Assembly: GCA_044358015.1 (NCBI GenBank)
Contig: JBIKOO010000025.1
Span: forward strand, 1 to 24,811
Reading direction: 5' to 3'
Origin: Casp-actino8 sp044358015
GTDB lineage: Bacteria > Actinomycetota > Acidimicrobiia > Acidimicrobiales > Ilumatobacteraceae
DNA: 24,811 nt
Part shown: piece by piece, positions 1 to 6,044 of the stretch
How positions within the stretch are numbered: the first letter of the stretch is position 1
Layout: each line of letters opens with the position of its first letter
Program-made: the position numbers and the translations under genes
Notes under the pieces: model-generated
What the model was told of the DNA's origin: nothing
The model's database searches: none
Seen by the model: the letters and a program-made list of their open reading frames with translations, nothing else

Positions 1-128
1 GCAGCCAGACCCAGGGCGACACCATTCGGGTCACCAGCAAGAAGCGCGACGACCTTCAAGAAGTGATGAGTCTGCTCAAGGGTCAAGACCTTGAGATCCC
101 GTTGCAGTTCGACAACTTCCGCGACTAG
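1..128 (+). CDS. yajQ: YajQ-family (DUF520) nucleotide-binding protein, C-terminal fragment
   Basis: Reading from base 3, the frame gives about 41 residues ending at TAG 126-128. They include GDTIRVTSKKRDDLQEVMSL and finish with PLQFDNFRD. This matches the well-conserved YajQ C-terminus (IQGD..RV.GK.RDDLQ...LL.....PLQF.NFRD). YajQ proteins are small cytoplasmic two-domain proteins. Some bind cyclic di-GMP, and others have been linked to RNA or nucleotide binding. The 5' end lies outside the window, so nothing can be said about its start or promoter. The last 18 bases before the stop (109-126) recur at 2713-2730, and the last 12 recur at 1833-1844, which marks this gene end as a recombination point. 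Family assignment is firm; function in this organism is not known. Confidence 0.85.
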   Translation, partial: SQTQGDTIRVTSKKRDDLQEVMSLLKGQDLEIPLQFDNFRD

Positions 129-287
129 GTCACATGTAAGTCATGAAACGACTGGCTTCAAAAACATGCGCCCCGGTCAAATACTCCCCGTAGACACCGC
201 CACGCTCCTATCACACTGCCCCGCAGATAATCTCATTACGAATCGGCATTTCATCATCTGTCCTTCTCAAATCTGAATTGAAAAATC

Positions 288-1061
288 ATGGAAGGCAATA
301 TTCTGCTCACAAAAACTATCGCCATCATCGTGGTGGCCTTCAATGCCGAGTCGACTCTTGAACAAGTCATCGAGCGAATCCCTAGTACCTTTGCTCAAAA
401 GTTGACAGCCATTTGTATTTGCGACGACGCGAGTACCGACACCACTCACGCAACAGCACTCCACTGTCAAGAAAAGTTTGCACATCTACCCATTCATATC
501 CTGAGGCAGGAAAAGAATCTTGGGTACGGCGGTAATCAAAAGTCGGGTTATCAATGGGCCCAAAAAATGGGGATTGATATCGTCATCCTGCTTCATGCAG
601 ACGGACAATACGCTCCTGAGTTACTACCTCAGATGACCGAGCCCATCACAACAGGGGTTAGTGATGTCGTTTTCGGTTCGCGCATGATGATTGACGGAGC
701 CGCCCGAAAAGGTGGAATGCCGTTGTACAAGTTCGTCGGTAACAAGATTTTGACCCGCTGGCAAAATCTCATGGCTGGAACTGATCTTTCGGAATGGCAT
801 AGTGGCTACCGCGCCTATTCAGTGGAAGCACTAAGTCGCATTGCGTTTACTTCAAACTCAAATCACTTTGATTTTGACACGCAAATCATTTTGCAATTGA
901 TTCACTCTGGCGCACGTATCAAGGAGATTCCCATCCCCACCTACTACGGAGATGAAATTAGCCATGTCAATGGCATGAAGTACGGTCTACAAGTGATGAG
1001 GGAGACCTTGAAATTCCGAACTCGCAACATCGGATTCAGTACAAAAAAAAATTGCCCGTGA
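288..1061 (+). CDS. Family 2 glycosyltransferase, DPM1-like
   Basis: A 257-residue GT-A fold enzyme of the dolichol-/polyprenyl-phosphate sugar transferase type. It transfers a sugar from a nucleotide-sugar donor to a lipid carrier or glycan at the inner face of the membrane. Visible motifs are the N-terminal strand IAIIVVAFNAESTL (residues 11-24), CDDAST with paired Asp46-Asp47, NLGYGGNQKSGY (77-88), and the metal-binding HADGQY (103-108), followed by FGSRMM (129-134) and EWHSGYRAY. There is no membrane segment at the C-terminus, so it is the soluble DPM1-like form and not the DPM/GtrA fusion form. ATG 288 has no clear ribosome site. The stop overlaps the GTG of the following methyltransferase remnant (GTGA), so the two were probably translated together. 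Such pairs are common in surface polysaccharide clusters. The donor and acceptor cannot be predicted. Confidence 0.85.
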   Translation: MEGNILLTKTIAIIVVAFNAESTLEQVIERIPSTFAQKLTAICICDDASTDTTHATALHCQEKFAHLPIHILRQEKNLGYGGNQKSGYQWAQKMGIDIVILLHADGQYAPELLPQMTEPITTGVSDVVFGSRMMIDGAARKGGMPLYKFVGNKILTRWQNLMAGTDLSEWHSGYRAYSVEALSRIAFTSNSNHFDFDTQIILQLIHSGARIKEIPIPTYYGDEISHVNGMKYGLQVMRETLKFRTRNIGFSTKKNCP

Positions 1062-1768
1062 CTAGCGAGTACTCATTAAAGCACAGTGAATTGTCATCGC
1101 ACTCAATCACTCTCCAATTCTTCAACAATCAACCTCAGTTACGAGTCCTTGATCTCGGTTGTTCTACCGGCGAACTAGGTGCCATGATCGAAAACCTCGG
1201 TCATTAAGTCACAGGCGTTGACAAGATTCAGCCGAGTGACTTCAAAGTTCTACTCAGTAACTACATCGCAGCCGACTTAAATGATGGTGTACCAAAAGAT
1301 CTCAATGGCGCGTTTGATGTCATTCTTTGTGCAGATGTTCTCGAACACCTTCAGGCGCCCGAGAAATTACTACGCGAGCTACACAGTTTGTTGTCACCAA
1401 CTGGCGAGATACTTGTGAGTATCCCCAACTTCGGTCATTGGTACCCGCGAATCAAGACCCTGACTGGCTTATTTGATTACGACTCCAAAGGAATTCTTGA
1501 TCACACTCACCTCAGATTTTTCACACGACGTAGCTTTCAAAAACTTGCACAGCACTCTGGCTATTCTTCAAAGATCTTTGCGAACACAGGTGGTCCATTT
1601 GAATTGATACTGACTAAGCAATCCAGTCCATTCAAGATATCAATCATGCTTGTTCGTCAAATTGAAAAACTGTTGATACGCCTTCGCCCCCAGATTTTCT
1701 CATATCAGTTTGTCTTGAGGTTGAAGCCTCACGAGACTCCACCTGTTCGCAGCGTTACCGCGTCATGA
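1058..1768 (+). pseudogene. SAM-dependent methyltransferase (class I), interrupted by one in-frame TAA
   Basis: The frame opens at GTG 1058, overlapping the glycosyltransferase stop by GTGA. It reads a Rossmann methyltransferase: motif I VLDLGCSTGELG (residues 30-41), then VTGVDK, FDVILCADVLEHL, LLSPTGEILVSIPNFGHW and HLRFFTRRSF, typical of the Methyltransf_11/UbiG-like group that modifies glycans or small molecules. Codon 50 (1205-1207) is TAA, between ENLGH and VTGVDK. The frame is otherwise open from 1058 to the TGA at 1766-1768. The family usually has a charged or polar residue at this place, so one base change (for example GAA or CAA to TAA) explains it. The longest uninterrupted piece after the stop lacks the SAM-binding motif I if it starts at TTG 1388. 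Either this is a recent pseudogene, the stop is read through, or the base is a sequencing error. Confidence 0.75.
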
Positions 1769-1832
1769 AATTAGTGAGTTAGCGCAAAGAGATTCTGGAG
1801 TGAACATTGTTGTTGGACACTGACGGTTGGGG

Positions 1833-1845
1833 CTTCCGCGACTAA
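1833..1845 (+). repeat. Copy of yajQ 3' end with its own TAA stop
   Basis: Bases 1833-1844 repeat bases 116-127 exactly (CTTCCGCGACTA). In frame they read F-R-D-stop, as at the end of YajQ, but with TAA where yajQ has TAG. The sequence before base 1833 does not match yajQ. Twelve bases alone could be chance, but the in-frame stop, the position just before the palindrome and the third copy at 2713 make common origin likely. Confidence 0.55.
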
Positions 1846-1850
1846 TGCTG

Positions 1851-1909
1851 TTGTGATTCTGGTGCAGGATTGTTGCGATATACGCAACGATCCTGCACCA
1901 GAATCACAA
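1851..1909. repeat. Long palindrome, copy 1 of 3 (probable bidirectional terminator)
   Basis: Left arm 1851-1877 and right arm 1883-1909 form a 27-bp stem with one G-U pair around a 5-base loop, ATATA. The arm contains TTCTGGTGCAGGATTG, shared with the copies at 6955 and 22422. It lies between the plus-strand methyltransferase remnant and the minus-strand collagen-like gene, so it can stop transcripts from both sides. It follows a copy of the yajQ 3' end (1833-1844) by six bases, which suggests it was once the terminator between yajQ and acs. There is no strong T-tract on either side, so it would have to act as a hairpin of the type without a U-tail. Confidence 0.85.
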
Positions 1910-1920
1910 TGAACAGTCAG

Positions 1921-2769
1921 TTAAAAAGCCCGCACGGGGCGGACGTAGATATTGTTATAGAGCTTGGCGCTGTCGTACCGAGCGTCGAAGTCAAAACTCT
2001 TGGTCCACGCGAAGAAGGCGCTGAACTCAGAAGAACTCCAATAGTAGTCAGCCCAAAAACCACCAACACCCGCTTGTGTCAAGTTGGTGTACATCAACAT
2101 CATTTCGCCGAGCGACCCCAAAAACCAATCATCTTTACTTGTAACACAACCTCCCGGTACGCCACTAGCAAGATCAACTGCATGCTTCGCCGCGTTATTT
2201 GAGGCTGTGTCCGATCCGAAAACAGCCAAGATTGCATCTGTGTTTGCTTGCCCTTGACCGACGGCTCGTGCCGCCCAACCTTGAGTTGCTGTTACTGCGG
2301 TGTTGACCGACGACCATGCCCTTTGCGCTTCACATGTGACTGGCGCAGCCTCCAAATAATCGAAGCCTGCGTACTGATCGTTGTAGTCAACAAAAAATAT
2401 ATGTCCGCTACCTGGGCTGGTCATGCCGATCTTGCACAATTCGTCAGCAACAGCTCCAGCATCGGTGCTGTCACACACCGATTGTTGGGTAATCGCCACA
2501 GTCGCATCAGCACCAGGCGCACCTGTGTCGCCCTTCGCACCAGCAGCACCACTATCACCCTGCGGACCAGCAGGACCTGGCTCACCGTTCACGCCGGCCG
2601 GTCCTGTACTTGCGAGTTCGTAATATCCAATCACGACGATCAACACGTCCGTTAATGATCTATCGCGCCCAATCAGTCTTCGGATGGAGCTTCGGCAGCG
2701 CTCTTTTGTAACTCGACAACTTCCGCGACTGAGCACCAAATACATATCATTTTGATATATTTTTGGCAT
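1921..2769 (-). CDS. Collagen-like repeat protein with C-terminal Lcl/DUF1566 domain, probably 5'-truncated
   Basis: The reading frame has a short collagen-like stretch of about ten G-x-y triplets (GPAGVNGEPGPAGPQGDSG and onward to GAPGAD). It is followed by a C-terminal domain with the Lcl/DUF1566 pattern: DDWFLGSLGEM, GGFWADYYWSSSE, FAWTKSFDFD and the closing YVRPVRAF. Proteins with this layout are normally secreted or surface bound. The only ATG giving the full frame (2769) would translate antisense, out of frame, through the duplicated acs/yajQ junction at 2661-2732, so the first 35 or so residues are not native. No signal peptide is visible; VLIVVIGYY just before the collagen part may be the end of a lost one. 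I therefore read this as a gene whose 5' end was cut off at about 2660, with recognisable coding from 1921 to about 2650. Expression is doubtful. Confidence 0.6.
   Translation of the reverse strand: MPKIYQNDMYLVLSRGSCRVTKERCRSSIRRLIGRDRSLTDVLIVVIGYYELASTGPAGVNGEPGPAGPQGDSGAAGAKGDTGAPGADATVAITQQSVCDSTDAGAVADELCKIGMTSPGSGHIFFVDYNDQYAGFDYLEAAPVTCEAQRAWSSVNTAVTATQGWAARAVGQGQANTDAILAVFGSDTASNNAAKHAVDLASGVPGGCVTSKDDWFLGSLGEMMLMYTNLTQAGVGGFWADYYWSSSEFSAFFAWTKSFDFDARYDSAKLYNNIYVRPVRAF
2661..2715 (-). repeat. Duplicated 3' end of acs
   Basis: These 55 bases match 3999-4053 at 51 positions. On the minus strand they encode ELQKSAAEAPSED-stop (stop 2673-2675), against ELQKRAAEAPSED-stop in the intact acs. 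The copy also includes 12 bases past the stop. The match begins abruptly at 2661 and ends at 2715, where it passes into a copy of the yajQ 3' end sharing the bases TCG. It is a non-functional remnant and a marker of a duplication or recombination event. Confidence 0.85.
2713..2732 (+). repeat. Duplicated 3' end of yajQ with its own TGA stop
   Basis: Bases 2713-2730 are identical to 109-126 (18 bases). In frame they read D-N-F-R-D and then TGA, where the intact yajQ has TAG. The copy is fused directly to the acs remnant at 2661-2715 with a three-base overlap (TCG). Homology stops at the stop codon on the right side. Confidence 0.8.
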
Positions 2770-2780
2770 GACTCATGCCA
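2741..2780 (+). promoter_or_regulatory. Probable leaderless promoter and operator palindromes of the toxin-antitoxin operon
   Basis: Two perfect inverted repeats sit here: ATATCA-TTT-TGATAT at 2744-2758, and the 17-base TGGCATGA-C-TCATGCCA at 2764-2780, which spans the ATG at 2768. A -10-like TATATT (2756-2761) lies seven bases before that ATG. No ribosome binding site precedes it, so the mRNA may start at the ATG. AbiEi-type antitoxins are known to repress their own promoters through inverted repeats, so these are natural candidate operators. The second could also fold in RNA and hide the start codon. No convincing -35 is visible. Confidence 0.5.
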
Positions 2781-3562
2781 GTGTTCTTGATCGCCTCACC
2801 AAACAGGCCAGCGCATCTCACGGATACGTCACACCCGAAACTGCCAAACAATGCGGCGTCGAACCTAATCGCCTCCCGGTACTTGTTGCACGTGGCCGAC
2901 TCGAGCGGGCGGGTTGGGGCGTGTACCACGTCCCCACATTGCCACGGCTACCACTCGATCGCTTCGCGAGAGTTTTACTTGAGGTTGGAAAACCAGCGGT
3001 GTTTTCACACACCTCGGCAATTGATCTTCATCAACGCGGCGACAGTGGACTGCCTCTTCACATCACTGTGCCGGTCGGACGACGCGTTCGTCGAAAGTTC
3101 AACGACGAAATCATTTTTCATTTCTCCAATCTTGACGCGAGTCAAGTCGTACAAGTTGATGGCATGTCATGCACCACCCTTCGTGATGCACAAGATGCAT
3201 GCGCGCAAGACGGTCTTACCGCAACTCGTCCTCCGCAAGTTGTTCAGGGTCGTTCTTTACTGTCATGGGCCAACGTCATTGCCGATCACATTTTGGCTAC
3301 CACTCAAGCGACTGAGGTAAGACTCTTCGGATCAGTTGCGCGTGGCGACGAACATGCCGATTCTGATATCGACTTATTGGTGATCATTCCATTTGAAGGA
3401 CGGCACATTGATATCACTGTTTCTATCCAACGGCAATTGAAGAACTTCCCAGTCTCAGTTGATGTCATTGCCGTGAGACCAGAAGTACTCATGGAGAAGG
3501 AATCTCAAAGCTTGATCATTACGAACGCAATCAACAATGGCCGAATCCTCGTTTCCCGCTGA
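2768..3562 (+). CDS. AbiEi-like DNA-binding domain fused to MNT nucleotidyltransferase (antitoxin)
   Basis: A 264-residue protein with two parts. Residues 1 to about 140 resemble the type IV AbiEi antitoxin/transcriptional regulator: an N-terminal winged helix (GYVTPETAKQCGV, LVARGRLERAGWGVYHVP) and the following domain with FSHTSAIDLH and LHITVP. Residues about 165-264 are a minimal nucleotidyltransferase with an intact active site: GSVARG (188-193), SDID (199-202) and a third acidic residue in VDVIAV (Asp232). MNT proteins neutralise HEPN toxins, in known cases by adding AMP to them, and AbiEi proteins repress their own operon. This fusion could do both. It overlaps the HEPN gene by 26 bases, so translation is probably coupled. 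ATG 2768 sits inside a 17-base palindrome. AbiEi is normally paired with an AbiEii toxin, which is missing here. The domain calls are by motif only; the N-terminal one is less certain than the C-terminal one. Confidence 0.8.
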   Translation: MTHASVLDRLTKQASASHGYVTPETAKQCGVEPNRLPVLVARGRLERAGWGVYHVPTLPRLPLDRFARVLLEVGKPAVFSHTSAIDLHQRGDSGLPLHITVPVGRRVRRKFNDEIIFHFSNLDASQVVQVDGMSCTTLRDAQDACAQDGLTATRPPQVVQGRSLLSWANVIADHILATTQATEVRLFGSVARGDEHADSDIDLLVIIPFEGRHIDITVSIQRQLKNFPVSVDVIAVRPEVLMEKESQSLIITNAINNGRILVSR

Positions 3563-3917
3563 AGTCATTCGCGAGTTTGATCATTGGATATTGATTTCTC
3601 GCCAAGACTTAGACGCCGCGCGTTTTATCCATCTAAGTTCGGACGAGTTTCATCGAGCCGCATGTTCTTGGGCGCAAAAGTCTGGTGAAAAAGCGCTCAA
3701 GGCGGCCGTGTTCTTGTCAAATCACATCCCGCCAAAAATTCATAATCTTCGACAACTCGCCCGACATGTTGATCCGAAACTTCAAGCCGCTCTCGAGCAG
3801 TTAGACCTTGAACTCTTAACCTATTGGTCAATCGAATCTCGCTATCCGTCAGTTCATCTTGACATCAATTCAAATGACGCAGAACTCGCGATTTCTATTG
3901 CCCAAGAACTCTTTTAA
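3537..3917 (+). CDS. HEPN-domain protein, probable toxin partner of the MNT fusion
   Basis: A 126-residue all-helical protein with the HEPN signature: a mid-section HRAACSWAQKSGEKALKAAV (39-58), PPKIHNLRQLARHV (65-78), and RYPSVH at residues 102-107, which fits the R-x4-H RNase motif. HEPN toxins of two-gene MNT/HEPN modules are ribonucleases held inactive by the nucleotidyltransferase partner. The start ATG 3537 lies 26 bases inside the upstream gene. The Tyr that is AMPylated in HepT-type toxins (R-x4-H-x-Y) is not at the expected place, because His107 is followed by Leu-Asp. The mode of neutralisation may therefore differ. Alternatively this belongs to the PF05168 branch of HEPN proteins, where activity is less well defined. 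Confidence 0.8.
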   Translation: MAESSFPAEVIREFDHWILISRQDLDAARFIHLSSDEFHRAACSWAQKSGEKALKAAVFLSNHIPPKIHNLRQLARHVDPKLQAALEQLDLELLTYWSIESRYPSVHLDINSNDAELAISIAQELF

Positions 3918-4010
3918 ATTGTTCAACAGCATTGTTTTCAGATTCTCGGGCGAATCTAAAAAGTCTCTTGGGAAAACTGACCACCGAATTCGGGGTGTTA
4001 TCGCGCCCAA

Positions 4011-5969
4011 TCAGTCTTCGGATGGGGCTTCGGCGGCACGCTTTTGTAACTCGTTCACCACACTCGCATCAGCCAACGTCGTGGTGTCACCAAGATTGCG
4101 TCCTTCCGCAACGTCGCGTAACAAACGACGCATGATTTTTCCACTGCGAGTCTTGGGTAACTCGGGCGTGAAGTAGATCATCTTTGGCTTCGCGATCGCA
4201 CCAATTTCTTTTGCCACATGGTTACGCAATTCAGTTTCGTCAGCTTCGTGTCCACCGCGCAATGTCACGTACGCAATGATCGCTTGACCGGTCGTCGGAT
4301 CATTTGCTCCAACAACTGCAGCTTCGGCAACTGCGGGGTGCGACACCAAGGCACTCTCAACTTCGGTTGTTGAAATGCGGTGACCACTGATGTTCATCAC
4401 ATCATCAACACGACCAAGCAACCACAAGTAGCCCTCAGAGTCGAGCTTGGCACCATCGCCCGCGAAGTAACGACCTTCAAAACGACTCCAATATGTTTCT
4501 TGATAACGGTCGGGATCATTCCAGATGCCGCGCAACATGCCGGGCCACGGACGTGTCAATGTCAAGTAGCCGCCACCATGTTCAACGCGATGACCTGCAT
4601 CATCAACTACTTCAGCCGAGATGCCCGGAACTGGGAATGTTGCTGATCCTGGTTTCAGAGTTGTCGCACCAGGCAACGGACTAATCATGATGCCACCGGT
4701 TTCGGTTTGCCACCATGTGTCAACAACCGGACATTCGCCTCGACCAATGGTGTCGCGATACCACATCCAGGCTTCGGGGTTAATCGGTTCACCTACCGAA
4801 CCAAGCAATCGCAACGTTGACATGTCGTGCTTGGCAGGTTCGTCGTCGCCCCACTTCATGAACGTACGAATTGCTGTGGGCGCGGTGTAGAAAATTGTGA
4901 CGCCATACTTTTCAACAATTGACCACAAGCGATCGTTCGCTGGATAGTTAGGCACACCTTCATAAATCACTTGTGTTGCGCCGTTTGAAAGTGGTCCGTA
5001 CACGATGTAACTATGGCCAGTAATCCAACCCACGTCGGCAGTGCACCAATAGACATCACTCTCGGGATGAAGATCGAAAACATACTTATGTGTGTACGTC
5101 ACATGAGTGAGGTAGCCACCCGTGGTGTGCATGATGCCTTTGGGCTTGCCAGTGGTGCCCGAGGTATACAGCAAGAACAACAGTTGTTCACTATCCATCG
5201 GTTCGGCTGGGCAATTATCAGAGGCTGTTGCCATGAGGTCGTGATACCAGTGATCGCGACCAGCAACCATGTTGACCTTGTTTCCACCACGCTTCACAAC
5301 AACAACGTGTTCAATGGTTGGCGTTGATGCAATTGCTTCGTCGGCCGCTGGCTTCAACTCAAATACTTCGCCACGGCGATATCCACCATCGGCAGTGATG
5401 AGAACTTTCGCTTCCGCATCGTTGATGCGGTCGGCGAGTGCCTGCGAAGAGAAACCACCAAATACAACCGAGTGTGCCGCACCAATACGCGCGCACGACA
5501 ACATAGCCACTGCGGCTTCCGGAATCATCGGCAAATAGATATTGACGCGATCGCCTTTGACAACACCCAACGACTTCAAAACGTTCGAGAACTTCTCAAC
5601 TTCAACGAGCAGCTCGGAATAGGTGATCGTGCGTGTGTCGCCGGGTTCGCCTTCCCAATGAATGGCCACCTTGTCGCCATTGCCCGCAAGTACATGGCGG
5701 TCGAGACAGTTGTAAGAAACATTTAACTTGCCGCCAACAAACCACTTGGCGTACGGAACATTCCATTCGCAAATGGTGTGCCAATCTTGATCCCAATCAA
5801 TGAGGTCAGCTGCTTGTTGGGCCCAGAAACCTTCATCATCGGCTGCAGCTTGGTCATACAAGTGGGTTCCAACTGCTAACGAATTCTTCTTGAATGCAGC
5901 CGAGGGCGGAAACTTACGATTCTCCAACAAAAGATCGTCGATATTGGTCTGCTGATCGTCGGCTGACAT
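4011..5969 (-). CDS. acs: Acetyl-CoA synthetase (AMP-forming)
   Basis: Converts acetate, ATP and CoA to acetyl-CoA, AMP and pyrophosphate in the cytoplasm. From ATG 5969 the protein is 652 residues, the same length as the E. coli enzyme. A GTG five codons upstream also opens the frame, but the purine-rich GGGGGAAAT directly before 5969 supports the ATG. Motifs are YTSGTTGKPKG (268-278, ATP-binding loop), GWITGHSYIVYGPL (314-327), WWQTETGG (419-426), the hinge region GRVDDVMNISGHR (519-531) and PKTRSGKIMRR (605-615), whose Lys611 is the lysine acetylated in the homologue. It is divergent from the EamA exporter across a 75-bp gap. Its last 43 coding bases plus 12 bases beyond the stop are duplicated at 2661-2715. 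Confidence 0.97.
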   Translation of the reverse strand: MSADDQQTNIDDLLLENRKFPPSAAFKKNSLAVGTHLYDQAAADDEGFWAQQAADLIDWDQDWHTICEWNVPYAKWFVGGKLNVSYNCLDRHVLAGNGDKVAIHWEGEPGDTRTITYSELLVEVEKFSNVLKSLGVVKGDRVNIYLPMIPEAAVAMLSCARIGAAHSVVFGGFSSQALADRINDAEAKVLITADGGYRRGEVFELKPAADEAIASTPTIEHVVVVKRGGNKVNMVAGRDHWYHDLMATASDNCPAEPMDSEQLLFLLYTSGTTGKPKGIMHTTGGYLTHVTYTHKYVFDLHPESDVYWCTADVGWITGHSYIVYGPLSNGATQVIYEGVPNYPANDRLWSIVEKYGVTIFYTAPTAIRTFMKWGDDEPAKHDMSTLRLLGSVGEPINPEAWMWYRDTIGRGECPVVDTWWQTETGGIMISPLPGATTLKPGSATFPVPGISAEVVDDAGHRVEHGGGYLTLTRPWPGMLRGIWNDPDRYQETYWSRFEGRYFAGDGAKLDSEGYLWLLGRVDDVMNISGHRISTTEVESALVSHPAVAEAAVVGANDPTTGQAIIAYVTLRGGHEADETELRNHVAKEIGAIAKPKMIYFTPELPKTRSGKIMRRLLRDVAEGRNLGDTTTLADASVVNELQKRAAEAPSED

Positions 5970-6044
5970 ATTTCCCCCACACAAAAGTCGAGATGTTCAA
6001 ATCATTTCTCGGGTCTAACTCTAGGCGACTAGACATAAGGGGTT
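5970..6044. promoter_or_regulatory. Divergent promoter region, acs and exporter
   Basis: This 75-base gap separates two divergent starts, so it must hold both promoters unless transcripts are leaderless. It contains GTCTA (6013-6017) and its inverted copy TAGAC (6030-6034), a possible operator. AAGGGG at 6037-6042 is two bases from the exporter ATG, which is close for a ribosome site. No clear -35/-10 pair was identified for either gene. Confidence 0.35.

Noticed and set aside
129..287. Gap after yajQ checked for a tRNA, small RNA or integrase remnant
   Set aside because: No cloverleaf, no strong hairpin and no coding similarity were seen; a 61-codon frame at 91-276 starts inside yajQ out of frame and looks random.
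1916..1935. Short GCCC/GGGC stem followed by TTTTT at the end of the collagen-like gene
   Set aside because: The stem has only four pairs and lies in the codons for VRPVRAF plus the stop. The neighbouring 27-bp palindrome is a far better terminator.
2423..2623. Pro/Ala/Ser-rich plus-strand frame opposite the collagen-like gene
   Set aside because: It is the antisense reading of Gly-x-y triplets, which always gives Pro/Ala/Ser-rich shadows.
3940..3957. Small hairpin AGATTC/GAATCT between the HEPN gene and acs
   Set aside because: It has a 6-bp stem with a 6-base loop and no T-tract after it on either strand; too weak to call a terminator, although one is needed at this convergent pair.
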